Positions 36,723 to 45,099 of a DNA stretch of 64,000 nt are shown in pieces (the stretch's first letter is position 1; every line of letters starts with the position of its first letter). Position numbers and translations under genes: made by a program. This DNA comes from Bradyrhizobium glycinis. GTDB taxonomy: Bacteria > Pseudomonadota > Alphaproteobacteria > Rhizobiales > Xanthobacteraceae. Location: the NCBI RefSeq assembly GCF_016031655.1, contig NZ_JACCHQ010000005.1, positions 124,001 through 188,000 on the forward strand, written 5' to 3'. The notes beneath the pieces were generated by a model that did no database searches, was not told where the DNA came from, and saw nothing but the letters and a program-made list of their open reading frames with translations.

Positions 36723-38491
36723 GTCGAACCTGCGTGAGTCATCTCGATGAAATATTTCTGCATGTCCCAGGCGCCGGTGGGGCAGCGCTCGGCGCACAGC
36801 CCGCAATGCAGACAGACGTCCTCGTCCTTCACCATCACGCGTCCGGTCTTCAGATCCGAGGAGACGTAGAGGTCCTGGTCTGGATGAGCGGAGGGCGCCT
36901 TCAGGCGCTGGCGCAGATCGCTTTCCTCGCCGTTACTGGTGAAGGTGATGCAGTCCATCGGGCAGATGTCGGCGCAGGCGTCGCACTCGATGCAGAGCGA
37001 GGTCGAGAACACGGTCTGCACGTCGCAGTTCAGGCAGCGGTGCGCTTCGCCGAGCGCCAGCTTGACGTCATAGCCGAGCTCGACCTCGGCGCGGATGTCC
37101 TTCAGCGCAACGACCTTGTCGCGATGCGGCACCTTGTAGCGCTTATCGGGCGAGATGTCGTTGTCATAGCTCCATTCGTGGATGCCCATCTTCTGCGAGG
37201 AGATTTGCACCTCCGGCAGCGGCCGTTCGTCGATCGCCTCGCCCGAGAGCATCTTGTGGATCGACAACGCGGCGTCATGGCCGTGCGCGACCGCCCAGAT
37301 GATGTTCTTCGGGCCGAACGCGGCATCGCCGCCGAAGAACACTTTTGGATTGGTCGAGGCGAAGGTCTTCGGATCGACCTTGGGCATGTGCCATTTGTCG
37401 AACTCGATGCCGCAATCCTCTTCGATCCAGGGGAAGGCATTCTCCTGGCCGACCGCGACCAGCACGTCGTCGCAGGGAATGGTCTGATCGGGATCGCCCG
37501 AAGGCACCAGATTGCGGCGGCCCTTGGCGTCGTATTCGGCTTTGACGTGCTGGAAGGTGACGCCGATCAGCTTGCCGGCGACGTGCTTGAATGCCACCGG
37601 GACCAAGTAGTTGAGGATCGGAATATCCTCGTGGATCGCGTCCTCCTTCTCCCAGGGCGAGGCCTTCATCTCGTCGAAGCCGGAACGCACGATCACCGTG
37701 ACTTTCTCGCCGCCGAGCCGGCGTGCGGTGCGGCAGCAATCCATCGCGGTGTTGCCGCCGCCGAGCACGATCACGCGCTTGCCGATTTTGTCGGTATGGC
37801 CGAACGACACGTTGGCCAGCCATTCGATGCCGATGTGGATGTTGGCGGCGGCCTCCTTCCGGCCGGGAATGTCGAGCTCGCGGCCGCGCGGCGCGCCGGA
37901 GCCGACGAAGATCGCGTCGTATTTCTCGGCGAGCAGCGCCTTCATGCTGTCGATGCGGTGACCGCCCCTAAACTCGACGCCGAGGTTCAGGATGTAGCCG
38001 GTCTCCTCGTCGATCACTGAATTGGGTAGGCGGAATTTCGGGATCTGCGTGCGCATCATGCCGCCGGCTTCCGGATCGGCATCGAACACGGTGCAGTGAT
38101 AGCCGAGCGGCGCGAGATCGCGCGCCACCGTCAGCGAAGCGGGACCGCCGCCGACCAGCGCAACGCGCTTGCCGTTCTTCGGGCCGGGCTTCGGCAGGCG
38201 CTGCCTGATGTCGTCCTTGAAATCGGCGGCAACGCGCTTGAGGCGGCAGATCGCAACAGGGTTTTCCTCGACGCGTCCGCGCCGGCACGCCGGCTCGCAC
38301 GGACGATCGCAGGTGCGTCCCAGAATTCCGGGAAACACGTTCGACTTCCAATTGATCATGTAGGCGTCGCTGTAGCGGCCTTGGGCGATCAGTCGGATGT
38401 ATTCGGGAACCGGGGTGTGCGCAGGACAGGCCCATTGGCAATCGACCACTTTGTGAAAGTAGTCGGGGGCCGCGATATCGGTCGGTTTCAT
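36692..38491 (-). CDS. GltD-like FAD/NAD(P) oxidoreductase with C-terminal ferredoxin domain
   Basis: The 599-residue flavoprotein resembles the glutamate synthase small subunit. The N-terminal Fe-S region has Cys18, Cys22, Cys61, Cys65 and Cys69. The FAD motif is RVALVGGGPASLTVA, the NAD(P) motif RVIVLGGGNTAMDCC, and the second FAD contact is KVFFGGDAAFGP. The tail adds two [4Fe-4S] motifs, CIECDACADICPMDC and CLHCGLCAERCPTG. No glutamate synthase large subunit is near. Overlapping korA by 31 bp, it is probably the electron partner that links 2-oxoacid oxidation to NAD(P)H through ferredoxin-like clusters. It leads the three-gene operon. Confidence 0.9.
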   Translation of the reverse strand: MKPTDIAAPDYFHKVVDCQWACPAHTPVPEYIRLIAQGRYSDAYMINWKSNVFPGILGRTCDRPCEPACRRGRVEENPVAICRLKRVAADFKDDIRQRLPKPGPKNGKRVALVGGGPASLTVARDLAPLGYHCTVFDADPEAGGMMRTQIPKFRLPNSVIDEETGYILNLGVEFRGGHRIDSMKALLAEKYDAIFVGSGAPRGRELDIPGRKEAAANIHIGIEWLANVSFGHTDKIGKRVIVLGGGNTAMDCCRTARRLGGEKVTVIVRSGFDEMKASPWEKEDAIHEDIPILNYLVPVAFKHVAGKLIGVTFQHVKAEYDAKGRRNLVPSGDPDQTIPCDDVLVAVGQENAFPWIEEDCGIEFDKWHMPKVDPKTFASTNPKVFFGGDAAFGPKNIIWAVAHGHDAALSIHKMLSGEAIDERPLPEVQISSQKMGIHEWSYDNDISPDKRYKVPHRDKVVALKDIRAEVELGYDVKLALGEAHRCLNCDVQTVFSTSLCIECDACADICPMDCITFTSNGEESDLRQRLKAPSAHPDQDLYVSSDLKTGRVMVKDEDVCLHCGLCAERCPTGAWDMQKYFIEMTHAGSTCPTKSRSAA

Positions 38492-38826
38492 TCCTACCCT
38501 GTCCGCGCAGGCTCAAAGACCCCGCGGCCTTTTTTGTTGAGCTTGTTTTGTTTAGCTTGGCGAGCGCTTAACGCGCTTCGATCTGGTTTCTGAATGACGT
38601 CATTGGGTTAGCTTATTAGAACCGTTCCGAAGTACAACGGCAAATTTGCGCGCGGCACGGCTTTCATGGGAGCTACGCGCGCACAGCATTAACGCCGCGA
38701 ACGAGATGCGTGCGGTGCAATATGTTGCGCCTGCGAATGAGTGCCGCGTTACTGTATCTCTGCGAAGCCAAGGTGCCGGATGATGCAATCCAGGTACTCA
38801 ATTGTCTCTCCTCGCGAGGGCGCGTG
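38492..38826. promoter_or_regulatory. Divergent intergenic region with palindrome AATGACGTCATT
   Basis: About 335 bp, less GC-rich than the window average, separate the kor operon from a divergent orphan gene. A perfect 12-bp palindrome lies at 38593-38604, about 100 bp upstream of the GltD-like start; AGCGC-TTAAC-GCGCT lies near 38565. These are operator candidates, with no regulator assigned. Confidence 0.4.
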
Positions 38827-39267
38827 ATGGATCGATCTGTGTCAGCTGAGTTTGAGATTAATATTGGAATGAGCATCGCCCTGACCGAAGCGGGCGCTTG
38901 GGTAATAAGGGCCGACGGTAGAGAGTTTCGTCTCGAGGAAATCAACGATTTTTATCGAGCTTGGCTGTTGCTCGAGCGACCCTTCTCCGAGGTAAAGGCT
39001 GCGCTCGACCAGATAGCTCGCAGTGCAAGCGCAGTGACGCCTTTTCCGTTCGCCAAACTCATCGGGTCTGCACTAGGAGCCAAATCACGCCAATGGACTG
39101 ATCTTGCGATGGTTTGGATCCCGTTCCTTGCGGCAGCAGAAAAAGCGACCTTGAAAGACCTGCTTTCAGACGTCAGAGATTCAAAATGGGCGAGCCAGAA
39201 GATTAGGCAGCTAGCTCGAAAGTACGTGAATGAAATCGAGCGAGGCGATCCCAAACGCCTAAACTAG
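38827..39267 (+). CDS. Orphan protein of unknown function, low GC
   Basis: The 146-residue protein (MDRSVSAEFEINIGMSIAL) has the conserved-looking segment WVIRADGREFRLEEINDFYRAWLLLER and a basic, helical C-terminus. No family is recognised, and there is no signal or membrane helix. I chose ATG 38827, with GAGGG about 8 bases upstream; the frame is open to 38710. Base composition is clearly below that of neighbouring genes, which suggests acquired DNA. It lies convergent with the pqq/peptidase operon. Confidence 0.65.
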   Translation: MDRSVSAEFEINIGMSIALTEAGAWVIRADGREFRLEEINDFYRAWLLLERPFSEVKAALDQIARSASAVTPFPFAKLIGSALGAKSRQWTDLAMVWIPFLAAAEKATLKDLLSDVRDSKWASQKIRQLARKYVNEIERGDPKRLN

Positions 39268-39293
39268 TTGGACTTAGGCACGATTCCGCGAGG

Positions 39294-39971
39294 TTAGTTA
39301 CTCGCGATATCACTCTTCGCGAGATCCCACATCAGGCAGTAGGTGCCGACGGAGACGGGAGGCGGCAAGGGCGACGCGGCAGGTCCCGTGAAGCGCTCGG
39401 CGATCACGGCCGAGACTGCGCCGATATGCGTGCCGTCTATCAGCACGAACCAGTCGCGCGCGCCTTCGTTAGCTGTCGCCGGAATTCCTGCCGTTGCACC
39501 CGACAGTTCCGGCTCGCTCTCAAGCAGATGCATGGAGATGATGCTGTCGGGCGTCTCCGGCATCAGTCTGTCTTGCAGTGCATCACGCCAGGATGCGGCA
39601 TTATCAGGCGTCGGCCGCAGCCGCACCATGCCGAGCGCAGCCCCGCGTCCGGTGCCGTTGCTGACGGTGATGCGTGCGACGACGCGGAGCATGTCCTTGA
39701 AGCGCGCCATGGTTTGCCGCGACCAGTCGGTCGGGTTCGCGAGCCGCGCCTTGTAGGCGGGACTGTCGAGCACGTCCAAGGTCGCGGTCGAATACAGGCA
39801 CAGATATTTGGGATTGGCGGCATGCGCGACATAGCGCCGCGCTTCGAGAAATCCGTCGATCGCGACGCGCTCTTCCAGATGCTCGCGATCGTACCAGCGG
39901 TTGAAATCGGCCTCGTCCGAAGCGTCGATGTTCATCGACGTCAGCAGCATGCCCTTTCCGGCGAGCGGCAT
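39294..39971 (-). CDS. DUF4286/EthD-like dimeric alpha-beta barrel protein
   Basis: The 225-residue protein starts MPLAGKGMLLTSMNIDASD, followed by EADFNRWYDREHLEERVAI and GFLEARRYVA, typical of the ferredoxin-like EthD/DUF4286 superfamily. The second half repeats a similar pattern. The function is unknown. ATG 39971 follows GAGGAC and lies 13 bp after the iminopeptidase stop, so it is the last gene of the pqq operon as drawn here. Confidence 0.75.
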   Translation of the reverse strand: MPLAGKGMLLTSMNIDASDEADFNRWYDREHLEERVAIDGFLEARRYVAHAANPKYLCLYSTATLDVLDSPAYKARLANPTDWSRQTMARFKDMLRVVARITVSNGTGRGAALGMVRLRPTPDNAASWRDALQDRLMPETPDSIISMHLLESEPELSGATAGIPATANEGARDWFVLIDGTHIGAVSAVIAERFTGPAASPLPPPVSVGTYCLMWDLAKSDIASN

Positions 39972-39984
39972 TGTTCTTGTCCTC

Positions 39985-40971
39985 TCATCGCCCGATCTTC
40001 GACGCAAGGTCCGCGATCGACTTCATGACCGCGTCCCTCACGCCGCCATCATAGAGCGAATGCCCGGCTTCTTCCACGATGCGAAGCTCGGAACCGGGCC
40101 AGACTTTCGCAAGAGCCTGGGACGTCGCGGGAGGGCACAGGAGATCATAGCGACCCTGCACGATAATGCCGGGAATGCCGGCGAGTCTCCCCGCATTCTG
40201 CAGCAGCTGGTCAGCGGCCATGAAGCTGTCGTTGATGAAATAATGCGCTTCCATGAACGGCGTCGCCGGCAATGTGCGCCAGACGTTCAGTGCGGCGAGG
40301 TCGAGGCGTGTCCTGGCCGGCTTGTGCTCGGACAAGGCGCGCTCGGTGTCGTGCCAGGCCTTCGCGGCCGGGCCATGCACGGCGGGGTCGGCATCGAGGA
40401 TGCGGCGCCAATAGGCGTCCACCGGCCGCTCGCGCTCCTCGGGAGGAAGCACGCTGAGGAAATCCTCGTACAGCGCCGGATGGAATTGCGACAGGCGCGA
40501 GGTGAAGGCCGTCTCGACCTCGGCCCGCGTGCCGAGAAACGTCGCGCGCAGCGCAATCCCCGACACGCGCCCGGGATGCGCCTCGGCATAGGCCAGCGCC
40601 AGCGTCGCGCCCCAGGAGCCGCCGACCACCATCCAACGCTCGAAGCCGAAATTTTCGCGGATCGTCTCCATGTCCGCGATCAGGTGCGCAATGGTGTTGT
40701 GCTCGCGCGATCCCTTCGGCCTGCTGCGGCCGCAGCCGCGCTGGTCGAACAGCACGGCGCAGAAGCGGTCGGGATCGAACAGCCGGCGATGGTCGGGCTG
40801 GCAGCCGCTGCCGGGCCCGCCGTGCAGATAGACCGCAGGGATCCCGTCGGCGCGGCCGACGCTCTCGACATAGAGCTCGTGGCCGTCGCCGACATCGAGC
40901 ATGTCGGAGGTCAGCGGCGCAAAGGGATCGGCGCGTTTGACGGAAGCGGCAGCGTCGGCGTCAGGTCCCAT
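39985..40971 (-). CDS. pip: Proline iminopeptidase
   Basis: The 328-residue alpha/beta-hydrolase of peptidase family S33 removes N-terminal proline from peptides. It has the oxyanion motif HGGPGSGC, the strand FDQRGCGRS, the nucleophile elbow GGSWGATLALAYAE, the acid region QGRYDLLCP and the catalytic His in EEAGHSLYD. No signal peptide. Its ATG overlaps the 3' end of pqqE by 11 bp, so it is translated with the pqq genes. Peptidase steps are needed to free the cross-linked Glu-Tyr from PqqA, so a role there is possible but unproven; a plain housekeeping peptidase is the alternative. Confidence 0.9.
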   Translation of the reverse strand: MGPDADAAASVKRADPFAPLTSDMLDVGDGHELYVESVGRADGIPAVYLHGGPGSGCQPDHRRLFDPDRFCAVLFDQRGCGRSRPKGSREHNTIAHLIADMETIRENFGFERWMVVGGSWGATLALAYAEAHPGRVSGIALRATFLGTRAEVETAFTSRLSQFHPALYEDFLSVLPPEERERPVDAYWRRILDADPAVHGPAAKAWHDTERALSEHKPARTRLDLAALNVWRTLPATPFMEAHYFINDSFMAADQLLQNAGRLAGIPGIIVQGRYDLLCPPATSQALAKVWPGSELRIVEEAGHSLYDGGVRDAVMKSIADLASKIGR

Positions 40972-42142
40972 TCTCGGATTCCAGGGTGCCGCCGGCGAAG
41001 TTGCGATAGAGGAAGCGGCTGGTCTCGCCCTCGGCCTCGGCTTCCGCCTGCTTGAAGATGGTCTCGTGCAGCGGCGACAGCGCGCAGGCCGGGTCGGTGT
41101 TGGCGGCGTCCCCGGTCAGCGCGAAGGCCTGGCAGCGGCAGCCGCCGAAATCGATCTCGCGGAATTCGCAAGACTTGCACGGCTCCTTCATCCAGCCGGT
41201 GCCGCGATAGCGGTTGAAGGCGTCCGAGTTCTGCCAGATCCAGGCGATCGAATGGTTGGAGCGCACCGACTCGAAATCGAGCCCGGTGATGCTCTCGGCG
41301 GCATGGCAGGGCAGCACCTTGCCGGCGGGCGAGATGTTGAAGAACTGCCGGCCCCAGCCGCCCATGCATTTCTTTGGCCGCAGCGCGTAATAATCAGGGA
41401 CGACATAGTCGATCGTCAGCCGCCCCTTCAGCCGCTCCCGCGCCTCCTCGACAAGGCGCGTGCATTCGTCGAGTTGCGCCACGGTCGGCATCAAGGCGGC
41501 GCGGTTCTTCAGCGCCCAGCCGTAGTACTGGACATTGGCGACCTCGAGCCGGTCGGCATCGAGATCGAGCGCCATCTGGATGATGTCGGGCAGCTGGTGC
41601 AGGTTCTGCCGGTGCATCACCGCGTTCACGGTGAGCGGCAGGTCGAGCTCGCGCGTCCATTTCGCGACCTCGAGCTTCTTGCGGTGGCCGCCCTTGTAGC
41701 CGGCAACGCGATCGGCGAGGCCTTCCTCGATGCCCTGGAAGGATATCTGCACATGGCAGAGCCCGGCGTCTGCGAGATCGCTGAGCCTCTCGCGCGTCAG
41801 CAGTACGGCCGACGTGATGAGATTGGTATAGAGCCCGGCGTCGCTGGCATGCTTGACCAGCTCGACGAGATCTTTCCGCGCGGTCGGCTCCCCGCCGGAA
41901 AAATGCACCTGGAGCACGCCGATCTCGGCAAGCTCGCTCAGCACTTTCTTCCACTCGTCCGTCGTCAGCTCCTTGCCCGAACGGTCGAGCTCGACCGGGT
42001 TGGAGCAATAGGGACATTGCAGCGGGCAGCGATGGGTGATCTCGAGCAGCACCGCGAGCGGAATGCCGAACGTCTCGGCCGTCGAGCGCTGCTTCTCCAG
42101 CACCGCGAGGCTGTCGCTGGGCGGGATGGTCACGTCGCTCAT
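40961..42142 (-). CDS. pqqE: PqqA peptide cyclase (radical SAM) PqqE
   Basis: The 393-residue radical SAM enzyme links the Glu and Tyr side chains of PqqA, the first step of pyrroloquinoline quinone synthesis. It carries the SAM cluster motif Cys39-x3-Cys43-x2-Cys46 (HRCPLQCPYCSNP), the GGE motif FSGGEPTARKDL, and the C-terminal SPASM cluster cysteines (KKCMGGWG, PCHAAES, EPCKSCEFREIDFGGCRCQA). Its ATG overlaps the pqqD stop by 4 bp (42142-42139). PqqD delivers PqqA to it. Confidence 0.96.
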   Translation of the reverse strand: MSDVTIPPSDSLAVLEKQRSTAETFGIPLAVLLEITHRCPLQCPYCSNPVELDRSGKELTTDEWKKVLSELAEIGVLQVHFSGGEPTARKDLVELVKHASDAGLYTNLITSAVLLTRERLSDLADAGLCHVQISFQGIEEGLADRVAGYKGGHRKKLEVAKWTRELDLPLTVNAVMHRQNLHQLPDIIQMALDLDADRLEVANVQYYGWALKNRAALMPTVAQLDECTRLVEEARERLKGRLTIDYVVPDYYALRPKKCMGGWGRQFFNISPAGKVLPCHAAESITGLDFESVRSNHSIAWIWQNSDAFNRYRGTGWMKEPCKSCEFREIDFGGCRCQAFALTGDAANTDPACALSPLHETIFKQAEAEAEGETSRFLYRNFAGGTLESENGT

Positions 42143-42450
42143 GACGTCTTCTCCCTGATCTCGGTGAGAAAGCCCTTGTCGGCGAGATCCTGCAGCATGG
42201 CGATGACATCGGCCAGGATCGCCTCGCGCGGGGCTGCGTATTTCGCGGCCAGTTGATCGGCGATATCGCCGACATTGCGCTCGCCGTTGCAGAGTTGCAA
42301 GACCTCCACCGCGATCTCGTCCGGCGCCAACACGCGCTCCGGCGCCAGGATCACCCAGACCTCGCGGGTTTCGTCATATCTCAGCTTGGCATGCCGCGGC
42401 AGCACGGGGCGGCTCGCCTCGCTGACGCTGATGTGACGCGGCCCGGCCAT
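42139..42450 (-). CDS. pqqD: PqqA-binding chaperone PqqD
   Basis: The 103-residue protein binds PqqA and presents it to PqqE. It has the RiPP-recognition fold: LPRHAKLRYDETREVWVILAPERVL, DEIAVEVLQLCNGERNVGDIADQL and a C-terminal helix. ATG 42450 is preceded by GAGGAACAGCT. It lies 11 bp after pqqC and overlaps pqqE. Confidence 0.94.
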   Translation of the reverse strand: MAGPRHISVSEASRPVLPRHAKLRYDETREVWVILAPERVLAPDEIAVEVLQLCNGERNVGDIADQLAAKYAAPREAILADVIAMLQDLADKGFLTEIREKTS

Positions 42451-42461
42451 AGCTGTTCCTC

Positions 42462-43241
42462 TTAACTCGCGGTGGGCACGAACGCGCCCGGCGGAATGTG
42501 GCCCTCGACATAGGCGTGCTGCAGCGCATCCAGCTGCACCCATAGCACGTTGGTCTTGAAGATCAGCGCATTGCAGACCTGCGCGCGCTGCTCCGGCGTC
42601 GTGGCGTGCCTCTTGACATAGTCCAGCGCGAAATTGGCATCGCGCGGCGCCTGGGTCAGGCGGCGCTTGAAGTAGCTCATGATGTCGGGGTTGACGAAGT
42701 CGTAGTGCTCCAGCATGCCGGCGATGCGCTCTTCATGCAGGTTGGGCGCGAACAGCTCGGTCAGCGAGGAGGCGATCGCCTCCAGCGGGCTTTTTTCGCG
42801 GCAATAGTGCACGTAAGCCTCCACCGCAAAGCGCGTCGCCGGCAAGATGCCTTCGGTGGATTCCACGTAAGCGGTCTCGAGCCCGAGGCCTTCGGTCAGC
42901 TTGAGCCAGCGCTCGATGCCGCCCTCGCTGCCGACATCGCCGTCATGGTCTTCGATGCGATGGCGCCATTCCTGCCGCGTGGCGCGGTCGCGGAAGCGCG
43001 AGATCACCACCGCGTCCTTGATCGGAATCGTGCTCTGGTAATAGTAGCGGTTGAGCGCCCAGGCCTGCACTTGGCCCTTGTTCAGCTTACCGCCATGCAG
43101 CAACTTATGGAACGGATGCAGGCTGTGATAGCGCGTGGCGCCAATGTGGCGCAGCGCCGCCTCCAGCTCCTCAGCCGAGTTGAGCCGGATGTCCCTGCCG
43201 ATCGAGAGTGCGGTCATTCCAGTCAGTGATGCGGCGTTCAC
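42462..43241 (-). CDS. pqqC: Pyrroloquinoline-quinone synthase PqqC
   Basis: The 259-residue PqqC performs the last step, an oxygen-dependent ring closure and eight-electron oxidation. Conserved residues sit in RYHSLHPFHKLLHGGKLNKGQVQAWALNRYYYQ, RHRIEDHDGD and VEAYVHYCREKSPLEAIASSLTELFAP. GTG 43241 overlaps the pqqB stop (GTGA); a second in-frame ATG lies 24 bases on (MTALSIGRD). Length is normal. Confidence 0.95.
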   Translation of the reverse strand: MNAASLTGMTALSIGRDIRLNSAEELEAALRHIGATRYHSLHPFHKLLHGGKLNKGQVQAWALNRYYYQSTIPIKDAVVISRFRDRATRQEWRHRIEDHDGDVGSEGGIERWLKLTEGLGLETAYVESTEGILPATRFAVEAYVHYCREKSPLEAIASSLTELFAPNLHEERIAGMLEHYDFVNPDIMSYFKRRLTQAPRDANFALDYVKRHATTPEQRAQVCNALIFKTNVLWVQLDALQHAYVEGHIPPGAFVPTAS

Positions 43242-44167
43242 AGCACGATCTCCGTTCCATCCGCGGGTATCTGCCAGCCCGCCTCCTCAGTGATCTTGCG
43301 TTCGGGCGAGCCGGGCAGCAGCGTCGGATTCGAGTTATTGATATGCAGAAACAGCTTCCTATCGATATTGAGGTCGGCCAGCCGTGCGATGGCGCCGTCC
43401 TCGCCGGACATCGCCACGTGGCCCATGCTCTTGCCGGTCTTGTGGCCAAGGCCGGCCCTGATCATCTCGTCGTCGCGCCAGACCGTGCCGTCGAAGAACA
43501 CCAGTGAAGCGCCGTCGATCTCGGCCTTGAGCGCGTCGGTCACTTCGGCGCAGGCGGCGATGAAATAGAAGAACTTGCCGGTGGCCTTGTCGGTGATCTT
43601 CAGGCCCAGCGTGTCGCCGTCGCCGCTCTCGCCGCACGGATGCACCTTGCCTTCGAGATACCAGGCCGACTTGCCCGGCACGGCAAAGGGCAGCACCTCG
43701 AGCCCTGAGCGCGTGCCATCCGGCAGCCGCGGCTCGAACGGCTCGCGGATCGCGATCGGCTGGCGTCGCACGTTCTTCTCGTTCAGCACGTTGAAGATGC
43801 TGTTGCTGGCAAGGATCGCCAGCACCTTCTCGTGCGCATAGACCGTGAAGGGCGAGCCTTCGCGCATCGACAGCAGGCCGGCGATGGCATCGACTTCGCT
43901 GTTGGTCAAGATCACGCCCGCAATCGGCGTGTGGCGCAGCGCGCCCGCCTTGGGGTGCAGCTGCGGCGTGGCATTCAATTGCTGGCGAAGATCGGGCGAG
44001 GCGTTGATCAGGAACCAGTGCTCGCCGTCGCCGCTGAAAGCGACCGAGGCTTGGGTTCGATGAAGCTCATGTCCATTCGCACGAGCCGCGCGGCAGCCTT
44101 CGCAGCCGCAATTCCACTGCGGAACTCCGCCGCCGGCCCCGGCGCCCAGGACGACGACGCGAAGCAT
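43238..44167 (-). CDS. pqqB: PQQ biosynthesis protein PqqB
   Basis: The 309-residue protein of the metallo-beta-lactamase fold is thought to hydroxylate the Tyr of the Glu-Tyr intermediate. It has the zinc-binding motif QWNCGCEGCRAAR near the N-terminus, then FLINASPDLRQQL, TNSEVDAIAGLLSMREG and SMGHVAMSGEDG. ATG 44167 follows AGGAGACGGATC. It overlaps pqqC by 4 bp and lies 130 bp after pqqA. Confidence 0.95.
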   Translation of the reverse strand: MLRVVVLGAGAGGGVPQWNCGCEGCRAARANGHELHRTQASVAFSGDGEHWFLINASPDLRQQLNATPQLHPKAGALRHTPIAGVILTNSEVDAIAGLLSMREGSPFTVYAHEKVLAILASNSIFNVLNEKNVRRQPIAIREPFEPRLPDGTRSGLEVLPFAVPGKSAWYLEGKVHPCGESGDGDTLGLKITDKATGKFFYFIAACAEVTDALKAEIDGASLVFFDGTVWRDDEMIRAGLGHKTGKSMGHVAMSGEDGAIARLADLNIDRKLFLHINNSNPTLLPGSPERKITEEAGWQIPADGTEIVL

Positions 44168-44297
44168 GATCCGTCTCCTGGAGGCGAATTGGCGAGGTGG
44201 ATCTCAGGCCGAGACAGTTTCGGACGAGGTTTCTGTCTGCCGGAAACCTGTCGTGACCGAAAGAGCCACCTGCGCAGAACGCGATCTCACCAGCCGC

Positions 44298-44378
44298 TTA
44301 CTTGCGGGTGGCGCTCACATACATGTTGATTTCCATGCCGCAGGGCACTTCGACGATCTTCGGGGCTTTCCAGGCCAT
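44298..44378 (-). CDS. pqqA: PQQ precursor peptide PqqA
   Basis: This 26-codon gene gives MAWKAPKIVEVPCGMEINMY followed by VSATRK. Glu16 and Tyr20 (ExxxY) are the two residues joined to make PQQ. GGAGAG lies 8 bases before ATG 44378. The 130-bp gap to pqqB is usual, because pqqA is expressed more strongly than the rest. The promoter should lie within 44379-44640. Confidence 0.96.
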   Translation of the reverse strand: MAWKAPKIVEVPCGMEINMYVSATRK

Positions 44379-44642
44379 TTGGCTCTCCATTTTTCGCGAA
44401 TTCGGACGCATCCGCCCGCCAGACAAATTAGTGCGGCCGGCAAAGTTCGCCAGTGAAATTTTCCCGACCTAGGTAGTAGGCTGCAGGAAATTGTTGCACT
44501 GCAAAGATGGCGTATTGCGGCCGCAAAGATGAGCGGATCAGATACGCAAAATTGCCGATAGGTCGTGATCCCTGTCGGGATAAACCAGTTGTGAGTATGT
44601 ATCGGCGTCTCATCGGCGACAGACGACCCCATTGGATCAGGC
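44379..44642. promoter_or_regulatory. Divergent promoter region pqqA / DUF6894 gene
   Basis: These 264 bp, moderately less GC-rich than the genes, separate pqqA from the divergent small gene at 44643. They must contain the pqq promoter. No clear operator or sigma-54 motif is seen. Confidence 0.4.
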
Positions 44643-44900
44643 ATGCCCAGATATTTCTTCAACACCCGCATCGGCGACGAATTGATCGTGGATCCTGACG
44701 GCGAGGACCTGCGCAACCCCGATCGCGCCTGGGAGGTCGCGCGGCAGATGATCCTCGAGGTCGTGAAGTCGGAAGGAACCCAGCCGGCGCTGCTGGAGGC
44801 CGTCATCGAGGTCACCGATGCCGACGGCGAGATCGTGCTGGAGTTTCCCTTCACCGAGGCGCTGCTCGACATGCCGGATCAGTCCGCGACAAGGCATTAG
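44643..44900 (+). CDS. DUF6894 family small protein
   Basis: The 85-residue acidic protein (MPRYFFNTRIGDELIVDPDG, EDLRNPDRAWEVARQMILEV) has the pattern of the short DUF6894 family, which is abundant in Bradyrhizobium and other rhizobia and often multicopy. Function unknown; no signal or membrane helix. It is followed by copy C of the 87-bp repeat. Confidence 0.8.
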   Translation: MPRYFFNTRIGDELIVDPDGEDLRNPDRAWEVARQMILEVVKSEGTQPALLEAVIEVTDADGEIVLEFPFTEALLDMPDQSATRH

Positions 44901-44937
44901 CCGCGGCGGCGGGTGAGGGGGCGCGCAACTCCCTCCA

Positions 44938-45024
44938 CGTCATTGCGAGGAGCCCTTGCGACGAAGCAATCCAGGATCTTTCCGCGGCGGCAGTCTGGAT
45001 TGCTTCGCTGCGCTCGCAATGACG
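44938..45024. repeat. 87-bp palindromic repeat, copy C
   Basis: The copy has the same ends (CGTCATTGCGAGG and CTCGCAATGACG) and internal pair GAAGCAATCCAG / CTGGATTGCTTCG as the other copies. It sits between the DUF6894 gene and the amidase gene, 75 bp before the latter. Same internal arrangement as copy B. Confidence 0.85.
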
Positions 45025-45099
45025 GAGGTACCCCCGCGAAATCCGCATGGCTTTGCCGCGTTCCCGGCGCTAAAAGACGCCGGTCATACGGAGCAAGCC

